A stretch of 64,000 bases of DNA, taken from NCBI RefSeq assembly GCF_900454025.1, contig NZ_UGQM01000001.1, forward strand, positions 5,332,001 through 5,396,000. Reading direction: 5' to 3'. Made by a program: the position numbers and the translations under genes. Source of the stretch: Mycolicibacterium gilvum. GTDB lineage: Bacteria; Actinomycetota; Actinomycetes; Mycobacteriales; Mycobacteriaceae. Of the stretch, positions 8,466-15,724 are shown one piece after another (position 1 is the first letter of the stretch; the number at the start of each line of letters is the position of its first letter). Below the pieces are notes generated by a model. It was not told the origin of the DNA and did not search any database. It was given only the letters and a program-made list of their open reading frames with translations.

Positions 8466-10235
8466 GTGAGATTCACCGTCGTCCGCGCCGCCGGGGCGCT
8501 GATCGCGCTGCACCTGGTGGTCCGCGCGGTGTTGGCGTTCGGTGGCTACTTCTACTGGGACGACCTGATTCTCGTCGGACGCGCCGGGACGCAGGGGCTG
8601 CTGTCACCGGGATACCTGTTCGACGACCACGACGGGCACGTCATGCCGGGTGCGTTCCTGGTCGCCGGCGCGATCACCCGGATGGCGCCGCTGGACTGGG
8701 CCGGTCCGGCGGTCAGCCTCGTCGTTCTCGCGGTGGTGGCGTCGCTGGCGCTGCTGCGTGCACTGTATGTGATCCTCGGCTGGCGTCCGGTGTTGTTGGT
8801 GCCGTTGACATTCGCGTTGTTCACCCCGCTGGCCCTGCCGAGTTTCGCGTGGTGGGCGGCGGGCCTGAACGCACTGCCGATGCTGGCGGCGATGGCGTGG
8901 GTGTGCGCGGACGCGATCCTGTTGCTCCGCACCGGCAATCAGCGTTACGCGCTGTCGGGGGCACTGGTGTTCCTGGGCGGGCTGCTGTTCTTCGAGAAGG
9001 CCGCGATCATCCCGTTCGTCGCGTTCACCGTCACGGCGCTCTACGGCCACGTGACGGCGACGGCGGGGGTTTCGCAGGTGTGGCGCCGCGGAGCGCGGTT
9101 GTGGACGGCCACCCTGGCGCTGACCGCCGGGTGGGTCGGCGTCTACCTGCTCGTCGTCGATCAGCAGCGCTGGAGTTTCGATCTGTCGATGACGTGGGAT
9201 CTGTTGCGGCGCTCGTTCACCCACGGCATCGTCCCGGGTCTGGCCGGCGGTCCGTGGGACTGGCAGCGATGGGCGCCGGCGTCACCGTGGGCGACGCCGC
9301 CGGTGATCGTGATGGTCGTCGGCTGGGTGGCGCTGGCCGCGGTCGTGGTCGTCACGCTGCTGCGCAAACGCCGCCTCGGACCGGTGTGGCTGGCCGCGCT
9401 GGGATACGCCGTGGCCTGCCAGGTGCCGATCTACCTGATGCGGTCCTCACGGTTCACCGCGCTGGAGTTGGCGCAGACGCTGCGCTACCTGCCCGATCTG
9501 GTGCTGGTGCTCGCGCTGCTCGCCGCCGTCGGCCTGTGCGCTCCGAACCGTGAGCGCTCCCGGTGGCTGGACCGCTCACCGTGGCGGACCCTGGCGATCG
9601 CGTGCTGCACCGCGCTTTTCGTGATGAGCAGCCTGTACTCGACGGCGACGTTCCTGACGAGTTGGCGCGACAACCCCGCCCAGCCGTATCTGCAGAACGC
9701 ACGCAGCGGCCTCGCGCAGGCCCATGCCGGCTCGGATGCCCCGATGCTCGACCAGGAGGTCGACCCGTTGGTGCTGCAGCGCGTCGCCTGGCCGGAGAAC
9801 CTGGCGTCGCACATGTTCGCGCTGCTCCCCGAACGTCCCGAGTTCGCCTCCACCACAACGGATCTGCGCACCCTGGATTCGACCGGGAGGTTGACCGACG
9901 CGCAGGTCACGTGGGTACGCAGCATCCGGCCGGGCCCCGAGCAGGGCTGCGGATACCTCGTGCAGCCCGATCAGCCCGTGCGGATGCCGTTGGACGGTCC
10001 GCTGCTGCCCGCGGACTGGACCGTCGAGATCAACTATCTGGGCAACAGCGACGGCTCGATGACACTGTCCCTGTCCGAGGGTGAGGAGGTCAGAGTGCCC
10101 GTCGAGCCGGGCCTGAACCGGGTGTTCGTCCGACTGCCGGGGGCCGGTGATGCGATCACCGCCAGCGCGAACACCGCCGCGCTGTCGGTCTGTATCGCCG
10201 CGGGTCCGGTCGGCTTCGTCGCCCCCGCGCCGTGA
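8466..10235 (+). CDS. GT-C-like multi-pass membrane protein (Rv3635-like)
   Basis: A 589-residue protein with about 10-11 membrane helices, then a periplasmic domain of about 170 residues. WDD in YFYWDDLIL, just after the first membrane segment, is the acidic signature expected in the first extracytoplasmic loop of GT-C glycosyltransferases that use polyprenyl-phosphate sugars. Size and position match Rv3635 (function unknown). The start is taken as the GTG at 8466, 4 nt after the galE stop; the longer reading from 8286 lies inside galE and is rejected. It is probably the last gene of the unit that begins at 880. Confidence 0.75.
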   Translation: MRFTVVRAAGALIALHLVVRAVLAFGGYFYWDDLILVGRAGTQGLLSPGYLFDDHDGHVMPGAFLVAGAITRMAPLDWAGPAVSLVVLAVVASLALLRALYVILGWRPVLLVPLTFALFTPLALPSFAWWAAGLNALPMLAAMAWVCADAILLLRTGNQRYALSGALVFLGGLLFFEKAAIIPFVAFTVTALYGHVTATAGVSQVWRRGARLWTATLALTAGWVGVYLLVVDQQRWSFDLSMTWDLLRRSFTHGIVPGLAGGPWDWQRWAPASPWATPPVIVMVVGWVALAAVVVVTLLRKRRLGPVWLAALGYAVACQVPIYLMRSSRFTALELAQTLRYLPDLVLVLALLAAVGLCAPNRERSRWLDRSPWRTLAIACCTALFVMSSLYSTATFLTSWRDNPAQPYLQNARSGLAQAHAGSDAPMLDQEVDPLVLQRVAWPENLASHMFALLPERPEFASTTTDLRTLDSTGRLTDAQVTWVRSIRPGPEQGCGYLVQPDQPVRMPLDGPLLPADWTVEINYLGNSDGSMTLSLSEGEEVRVPVEPGLNRVFVRLPGAGDAITASANTAALSVCIAAGPVGFVAPAP

Positions 10236-10289
10236 TGCACACCATCTCGGTTTGGTAACGAAACGCGCCGACAGGGCGACGTACCGAAG

Positions 10290-10760
10290 ATGAAGCTGAA
10301 GATCGCCGGTGTCTTCGCGCTCAGCACGGTCGTCGTCGCGGCCGTCGGCACGAGCGCAGACTTCACGGCGGAGGCCGACGTGGCCGCCGGGTTGCACGCC
10401 GGCGTCAACCAGCTTCGTCAATCATGCGGGGCGATCCGCCAGGATGCGCGTCTCACCGCGGCGGCGCAGCGCCACGCCGACGACATGCTCAGGAACACAA
10501 ACCACAGTCACGTGGGTTCGGACGGCTCATCACCGCATGCACGCATGACGGACGCCGGTTACCGCGGGGACGCCTCCACCGGTGAGATCGTCTTCTGGGC
10601 CACAGGCTCCGCCGCGACGGCGGACGCAGCGCTGGCTTTCTGGATGGGCAGTCCCGGACACCGGGCGATCATCTTGAACTGCGCATTCGCCGCAGCCGGT
10701 TTCGCGACCGCGTCGGACGGCAACAGGATGACCGCGGTCGGGGACTTCGCGGGCCCGTAG
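10290..10760 (+). CDS. Secreted CAP-domain (SCP/PR1-like) protein
   Basis: A 156-residue protein with an N-terminal signal sequence (residues 1 to about 24). A small CAP fold follows: LRQSCGAIRQDARLTAAAQRHADDM, then NHSHVG and MGSPGHRAIILNC, the HxxxM and SPGHRxxILN motifs of bacterial CAP proteins. The two Cys residues probably form a disulfide outside the cell. The function of mycobacterial CAP proteins is poorly known. The ATG has no obvious ribosome binding site. It is transcribed with, or just downstream of, the envelope cluster. Confidence 0.82.
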   Translation: MKLKIAGVFALSTVVVAAVGTSADFTAEADVAAGLHAGVNQLRQSCGAIRQDARLTAAAQRHADDMLRNTNHSHVGSDGSSPHARMTDAGYRGDASTGEIVFWATGSAATADAALAFWMGSPGHRAIILNCAFAAAGFATASDGNRMTAVGDFAGP

Positions 10761-10958
10761 CAGCGCCGCACACCGTCGACCCTCGAACGTCTCGAAATCA
10801 TCTCGTTCGCCGTTGATTTCGACACAGATCGGTATCAACCCGCACCGGAAGTCACTGTTCGGAAACGGCATATTCCCTCATCACCGGACGAGTCGATAAA
10901 TTGACGCTTCGCTCCGAGGAAGACCTCGTGCGGGCGTTGTCGATGAAGGAGTTGGTGG

Positions 10959-11426
10959 GTGATGGCGGTCTTTGATCGGCTGAGCATCAGAGTGGCTGCC
11001 GTCGGGGCCGGGCTCTGCGGTATCGCGTTGGCGGTGAGCCCCGGTGTGGCGCACGCCGGCGGAGCCGAATGCCTCCAGACCTCTGCCGGTCAGGATCCGG
11101 CAGCAGCTGCGCCCTGCGCGCCGGTCGCGGAAATGTCCGGCGTTCCGATGGCTCTTCCCGGGCCGGTGCCCCCGCCCATGGCGCCGCCGCCGGTTGTCCC
11201 CCCGGTCGTCCCGCCGCTGGCACCGCCACCTGTTGTCCCGCCGGTCGTTCCACCGCTGGCACCGCCACCGGTCGTCCCGCCGATCCCTGCGGCGGGCGCC
11301 GCGGGCGGTCTTCCGGTGGCCAGCATGGGCGGTCTGGCCGGCAAGGGCGACCTGACGGGCCCCGCACCGAGTGGAGCACCCGTCCCCGGTCAGCCGATCC
11401 CGCCCGGACCCACGGGCGGCAACTGA
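10959..11426 (+). CDS. Secreted proline/valine-rich repeat protein
   Basis: A 155-residue protein of unknown function. Residues 1 to about 34 form a signal peptide ending AHA-GG. The mature part has two Cys residues (CLQTS, PCAPV) and then a low-complexity stretch of PPVVPPLAP repeats encoded by a 39-bp tandem repeat (11181-11283), and ends in a Gly/Pro-rich tail. AAGGAG lies 7 nt before GTG 10959; ATG at 10962 is an equally possible start. Such proteins are usually exported and wall-associated. A hairpin just downstream separates it from the convergent transpeptidase gene. Confidence 0.7.
   Translation: MMAVFDRLSIRVAAVGAGLCGIALAVSPGVAHAGGAECLQTSAGQDPAAAAPCAPVAEMSGVPMALPGPVPPPMAPPPVVPPVVPPLAPPPVVPPVVPPLAPPPVVPPIPAAGAAGGLPVASMGGLAGKGDLTGPAPSGAPVPGQPIPPGPTGGN
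11181..11283 (+). repeat. 39-bp tandem repeat, about 2.6 units
   Basis: Units at 11181-11219, 11220-11258 and 11259-11283 (partial) encode A-P-P-P-V-V-P-P-V-V-P-P-L. The units differ at several third positions, so the repeat is old or under purifying selection. Confidence 0.85.
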
Positions 11427-11437
11427 GGATCGCCGAC

Positions 11438-11462
11438 GGCCCGCTCCGATAGGGGGCGGGCC
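11438..11462. terminator. Hairpin between convergent genes
   Basis: GGCCCGC (11438-11444) pairs with GCGGGCC (11456-11462), extended inward by C-G pairs. It lies between the 3' ends of the proline-rich protein gene (+) and the L,D-transpeptidase gene (-). No U-tract is present, as is common for mycobacterial terminators. Confidence 0.55.
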
Positions 11463-11506
11463 GGTTCGGTTCGATCGACCCGGCCGGCCACGGCAGCGCC
11501 GGACTC

Positions 11507-12364
11507 CTACCGTGGCACTGCTTGCGACACCTCAACGCCGTTCTCTCGCACCACGATCGGGTCACCCACGTTGACGGTGTTGAAGTACCACTCGGCGTCT
11601 TCGGTGCTGAGTCCGATACAACCGTGGCTGCCGTTCTCATTGCCCATCTGGTTCACAGCCCACGGCGCCGAGTGCACGAAAAGGCCTCGATGCGTGAAAC
11701 GGACGGCGTAGTCCACATCGAGCAGGTAGCCGTCTGGAGCATCGGTGGGGATGCCCACACTGCTCGAATCCATTGTCACGTCACGTTCTTTGGCGAGCAC
11801 CGAATAGACGCCGACGGGGGTCGGGTATTCCGGTCGCCCCATGGATGCCGGGAAGACGCCGTGCAATCCCCAGTAGGGCCGGTGGTGTGGGGCCGGCAGC
11901 TCAGAAGGTGGCACGCCGTCGATCGTCACGGTGAAGGTGTGGTCGGAGAGGTTGGCAATGCCGACGACGGCCCGGCCGATCTCGAATGTCCTGGTGGGCA
12001 GGTCGCCCAGCGTCAGTTTGACGGTGCTGTGCGCCGGCCAGAATTCGTTCGGCACCCAGTGCGCCACGTTGTCGGCGACCCACTCGAAGGTGCCGGTCAT
12101 GGGCGGGTCCGAGGCGATGCGCATGACCTGCTCGGTGGCGAGCCGGTTCACCACGGCGTTGTCGAAGGTGATCACCACAGGATGGGCCACGCCCACGGTG
12201 GCGCCTTCTGCGGGAAGCAGCGATCCGATCCTGAGTTGCGGTGTCCAGCTGGCCAATTCGCGGACTTCCCAGGGCGGGACAACCATATTCGCAGCCAATA
12301 TGCCCACGACAAGGGCACTCCGCACAGCCACGCGCATGGCACTCCGTATCCGTCGAACTCGCAC
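11507..12364 (-). CDS. L,D-transpeptidase (YkuD domain) with N-terminal Ig-like domain
   Basis: A 285-residue enzyme that forms 3-3 cross-links in peptidoglycan. Residues ~9-30 form a membrane or signal segment. Residues ~40-150 form an Ig-like domain with the usual LLPAEGATVGVAHPVVITF opening. The YkuD domain follows, with FVHSAPW and the catalytic motif SHGCIGLS (Cys about residue 249, His two residues before). There is no lipobox Cys, unlike the lipoprotein members of this family, so it is anchored by a helix or released. The domain order matches mycobacterial Ldt enzymes; I cannot say which paralogue. Confidence 0.9.
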   Translation of the reverse strand: MRVRRIRSAMRVAVRSALVVGILAANMVVPPWEVRELASWTPQLRIGSLLPAEGATVGVAHPVVITFDNAVVNRLATEQVMRIASDPPMTGTFEWVADNVAHWVPNEFWPAHSTVKLTLGDLPTRTFEIGRAVVGIANLSDHTFTVTIDGVPPSELPAPHHRPYWGLHGVFPASMGRPEYPTPVGVYSVLAKERDVTMDSSSVGIPTDAPDGYLLDVDYAVRFTHRGLFVHSAPWAVNQMGNENGSHGCIGLSTEDAEWYFNTVNVGDPIVVRENGVEVSQAVPR

Positions 12365-12603
12365 GAATTTGGCGCATCAACACCGAATCTGACAATCGAA
12401 GTCTCACGATAATGTGCGAAAGTTACTCGTGCGCCTTCGATTCGGTCAATTGTTCATCACGCTTGGGCAACGCGCGCCGCGTCCTGTCGACGTGAATCCG
12501 AAAGCGGGAGCGGGATATTCGGCGTGGCGCCGACCCATGCCGGAACCACCTCCCCGGGCGCCGAGCGTGCGGAGAGCGACGCGGGCGGGCCTCGCGATCA
12601 CCT
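12365..12603. other. Intergenic region, no gene seen
   Basis: This holds the upstream region of the minus-strand L,D-transpeptidase. Short reading frames here show no recognisable protein features. The region is AT-richer near 12380-12460, consistent with a promoter, but I could not fix one. Confidence 0.5.
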
Positions 12604-12665
12604 CGCGAGCAGACGCATACTCGCACGACACGCCGCAGGGACACGCGAGTATGTGTCTGCTCGCG
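12604..12665 (-). terminator. Long hairpin after tRNA-Thr
   Basis: Arms 12604-12624 and 12645-12665 form a 21-bp stem with a single mismatch (a G-U pair in one RNA orientation) and a 20-nt loop. On the minus strand it begins 10 nt after the tRNA 3' end, so it is a likely tRNA terminator. It could also be a copy of a dispersed palindromic element. Confidence 0.6.
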
Positions 12666-12674
12666 GGAGAAGGG

Positions 12675-12750
12675 TGGAGCCGCCCAGGGGAATCGAACCC
12701 CTGACCTTCTCATTACGAGTGAGATGCTCTACCGACTGAGCTAGGGCGGC
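12675..12750 (-). tRNA. tRNA-Thr (anticodon CGT)
   Basis: On the minus strand the acceptor stem GCCGCCC/GGGCGGC, a D arm with AGCTCAGTCGGTAGAGC, the anticodon stem TCTCA/TGAGA with loop CTCGTAA (anticodon CGT), and the T arm GGGGTTCGATTCCCC are all present. The 3' CCA is encoded (complement of 12675-12677). Total length is 76 nt. Confidence 0.97.
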
Positions 12751-12814
12751 GTGCTGACCAGCAGCGGCCTGAGTCTACGGCAGGAGTCGCCGTCAGCCCA
12801 AGTTGAACCCCGGG

Positions 12815-14026
12815 TCAGCTGCGCAGCGCCTGTCCGACCGTGCCGACCATCGCGTCGACGGCGAACTTCGGCTTGACGTTCACCGCCAGCGCCTCCCGGC
12901 ATTCCAGCACGGCCTCGATGCAGCGCAGCAGCTTGTCCGGCGGTGCGTGCGCGGCCAGCGCCGCGACCTTGTCGGCCATGTCGGGATGGTTGGCGACCAC
13001 ATCGGTGGCGCCCGCGGACACCAGCAGCGCGTCCCGGAAATACGTCGCCAGGTCGATCAACGCACGGTCCAGCGCGTCGCGCGACGCCCGCGTCTGCCGG
13101 GACTTCTGCCGTTTCTCCAGCTCTTTGAGCGCTCCCGCCGCGCCCCGCATGGTGCCCGCGGTGCCCTTACCCGTGCCTCCGGCGCCCAGCGCGGTCCGCA
13201 GTTCCTCGGACTCGGCCTCGTTGCGGTCCCCGGTGAGGGCTTTCGCCTCGGCTTCGGCAGTGGCCACCAGTTCCTCGGCGGCGGCGTAGGCCCGCGACGG
13301 CGTCGCCGCGTCGCGGGCGAGGCCCAGCGCGCGTTTCCTGCGCTCGCGGGCCTCGTCGTCGGTGGCCAGCCGGCGCGCACGTCCGACGTGGCCACCGCTG
13401 ACCGACGCCGCCCACCGGGCCTCGTCCGGAGACAGTCCGTCGGCGATCAGCACCTGGGCGATCGCATCGGCCGGCGGCGTCACCAGCGCCACATGACGGC
13501 ACCGCGAGCGCAACGTGATCGCGATGTCCTCGGGATCGACCGACGGCGCGCACAGCAGGAACACCGTCGACGGCGGCGGCTCCTCGACGACCTTCAGCAG
13601 CGCGTTCGCCGCCCCCTCGGTCAATCGATCGGCGTCCTCGACCACCACGATCTGCCAGCGGCCCGTCCCGGGACGTCGCGACGCGATCTGCACGATCGCG
13701 CGCATCGCGTCGACGCCGATGGACAGCCCCTCCGGGATGATCCGCCGTACGTCGGCGTGGGTGCCGGCCATCGTCGTCGTGCACGCGCGGCACTCACCGC
13801 ACCCCGGCCTGCCCTCGGAGGTGCACTGCAGCGCCGCCGCGAAGCACAGCGCCGCGATCGACCGGCCAGATCCGGGCGGACCGGTGATCAGCCAGGCATG
13901 CGTCATGGTGCCCGTCTCAGCGGGGTCGTCATCGTGAACGGAATCACCGCGAGCTGCTCTAGCTGCGGCGATCAGCTCCGCCTCGACTGTGTCCTGGCCC
14001 ACCAGGCGTGAGAAAACTCCGGCCAT
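12815..14026 (-). CDS. holB: DNA polymerase III subunit delta'
   Basis: A 403-residue AAA+ clamp-loader subunit of the replicative polymerase. The N-terminal AAA+ module has GPPGSGRS near residue 49, where the usual Walker-A Lys is Arg. A four-Cys zinc module follows (CTSEGRPGCGECRAC), then VVVEDADRL for Walker B and LLKVVEEPPP with the SRC sensor region (LRSRCRHV). The C-terminal part is helical and charged. Position next to the adenylate cyclase matches Rv3644c. The divergent start is separated from the cyclase gene by 82 nt. The enzyme assignment is firm; the Arg substitution suggests that delta' does not hydrolyse ATP. Confidence 0.93.
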   Translation of the reverse strand: MAGVFSRLVGQDTVEAELIAAARAARGDSVHDDDPAETGTMTHAWLITGPPGSGRSIAALCFAAALQCTSEGRPGCGECRACTTTMAGTHADVRRIIPEGLSIGVDAMRAIVQIASRRPGTGRWQIVVVEDADRLTEGAANALLKVVEEPPPSTVFLLCAPSVDPEDIAITLRSRCRHVALVTPPADAIAQVLIADGLSPDEARWAASVSGGHVGRARRLATDDEARERRKRALGLARDAATPSRAYAAAEELVATAEAEAKALTGDRNEAESEELRTALGAGGTGKGTAGTMRGAAGALKELEKRQKSRQTRASRDALDRALIDLATYFRDALLVSAGATDVVANHPDMADKVAALAAHAPPDKLLRCIEAVLECREALAVNVKPKFAVDAMVGTVGQALRS

Positions 14027-14096
14027 CGCCGATAACAGTAGTGCTGCGAACCGACACGTCCGTCCCAGAGGCCACTACTGCGTCAGCGGAGCCCGA

Positions 14097-14102
14097 TACG
14101 GT
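14097..14102 (+). promoter_or_regulatory. -10 box TACGGT, predicts leaderless mRNA from 14109
   Basis: TANNNT-type hexamer ending 7 nt before the ATG at 14109; no Shine-Dalgarno sequence is seen. Confidence 0.6.
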
Positions 14103-14108
14103 AAGCGA

Positions 14109-15719
14109 ATGGCCGCCGACCCGACCGAGACGGGACGAATCAGTGCATTCGTCCGCTGGGTCGCGCGCACCCCGTGGCCGGTGTTCACGCTCGGCATGCT
14201 GCAGGCCGACATCATCGGCGCGCTGCTGGTCCTCGGCTTCCTGCGTTTCGGGCTGCCGCCCGAGGACCGCATCCAGCTTCAGGACCTTCCCGCCTACAAC
14301 CTGGCCATCTTCCTGGGCTACCTGTTCGTGTCGTTCACCGTCGCGTCCTATCTGACGCTGCGCATGCTCATCCCGGTGATGCGCTGGCAGCGGCGCGACA
14401 TGCTGCTGGGCGACCGCGACCCCTCCGACACCGAGGTCGCCCGCATGCGGGCCCTGAAGATGCCGTTCTACCGGTCGCTGATCAGCGCGACGAACTGGCT
14501 GCTGGGCTCGGTGGTCTTCATCGTCGCGAGCTGGCCGGTGGCCAGCAAGTCCGCACCGGTGGTGGCCGTCGCGACCGGGCTGGGGGCCACCGCGACGGCG
14601 ATCATCGGCTATCTGCAGTCCGAGCGGGTGCTGCGACCGGTGGCGGTGGCGGCTCTGCGGGGCGGTGTGCCGGAGAATTTCCGGGCCCCCGGCGTGATCC
14701 TGCGCCAGGTGCTGACCTGGGTGCTCTCGACCGGCGTGCCGGTGCTCGCGATCGTGCTCGCGCTGGTGGCGAGCAAGTTCGAGGTGCTGACCGCGCCCGC
14801 CGACCGGTTGATCACGACGATCCTGCTGCTGGCGATCGTGGCGTTGATCATCGGGTTGTCCAGCACCGTGCTGGTGGCGATGTCGATCGCCGACCCGTTG
14901 CGGCAGCTCCGCTGGGCGCTGGGCGAGGTGCAACGCGGCAACTACAACGCCCACATGCAGATCTACGACGCCAGCGAGCTGGGCCTGCTGCAGGCCGGGT
15001 TCAACGACATGGTGCGCGATCTTGCCGAACGACAACGCCTGCGCGACCTGTTCGGCCGCTACGTCGGCGAGGACGTCGCACGTCGCGCCCTTGAGCGGGG
15101 CACCGAGCTCGGCGGCCAGGAACGCGACGTCGCCGTGCTGTTCGTCGACCTCGTCGGCTCGACACACCTGGCGGCGACCATTCCGGCCTCCGAGGTCGTC
15201 AGCCTGCTCAACGAGTTCTTCCGCGTCGTCGTCGACACCGTCAACCGGCACGGAGGCTTCGTCAACAAGTTCCAAGGCGACGCGGCGCTGGCCATCTTCG
15301 GCGCGCCGATCGAGCACCCCGACGCGTCGGGCGCCGCGCTGGCCGCATCACGCGAGCTGCACGACGAGCTGATCAATGTGCTCGGTGAGACGGAGTTCGG
15401 CATCGGGGTGTCCGCCGGGCGCGCCATCGCCGGCCACATCGGCGCACAGGCCCGTTTCGAGTACACGGTGATCGGCGACCCGGTCAACGAAGCCGCCCGC
15501 CTGACCGAGCTCGCCAAACTCGAACCCGGGCACGTGCTGGCGTCCTCGCTCGCGGTCGCCGACGCGCTGGACGCCGAGGCGCTGTGCTGGAACGTCGGCG
15601 AGGTCGTCGAGTTGCGCGGACGCACCGCGCCGACGCAGCTGGCCCGCCCGGTGAACCTCATCCGCCCCCCGCGGGTCGAGGAGAAGGTCGCCGACGACGT
15701 GCCGAGCACCACCCGCTAG
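14109..15719 (+). CDS. Membrane adenylate cyclase, class III with HAMP domain (Rv3645-like)
   Basis: A 536-residue protein. Residues 1 to about 280 carry six membrane helices; a HAMP-like linker follows (LRWALGEVQRGNYNAHM), then a class III cyclase domain (about 330-500). Metal-binding Asp residues are in LFVDLVGS and QGDAAL, the adenine-selecting Lys in VNKFQGD and Asp in VIGDPVNEA, so catalysis to cAMP is expected. M. tuberculosis Rv3645 is a major cAMP source linked to fatty-acid stress and antibiotic tolerance. The ATG at 14109 is chosen because a -10 box sits 7 nt upstream. Its cAMP product could act on Crp encoded at 40334. Confidence 0.93.
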   Translation: MAADPTETGRISAFVRWVARTPWPVFTLGMLQADIIGALLVLGFLRFGLPPEDRIQLQDLPAYNLAIFLGYLFVSFTVASYLTLRMLIPVMRWQRRDMLLGDRDPSDTEVARMRALKMPFYRSLISATNWLLGSVVFIVASWPVASKSAPVVAVATGLGATATAIIGYLQSERVLRPVAVAALRGGVPENFRAPGVILRQVLTWVLSTGVPVLAIVLALVASKFEVLTAPADRLITTILLLAIVALIIGLSSTVLVAMSIADPLRQLRWALGEVQRGNYNAHMQIYDASELGLLQAGFNDMVRDLAERQRLRDLFGRYVGEDVARRALERGTELGGQERDVAVLFVDLVGSTHLAATIPASEVVSLLNEFFRVVVDTVNRHGGFVNKFQGDAALAIFGAPIEHPDASGAALAASRELHDELINVLGETEFGIGVSAGRAIAGHIGAQARFEYTVIGDPVNEAARLTELAKLEPGHVLASSLAVADALDAEALCWNVGEVVELRGRTAPTQLARPVNLIRPPRVEEKVADDVPSTTR

Positions 15720-15724
15720 GGCGG

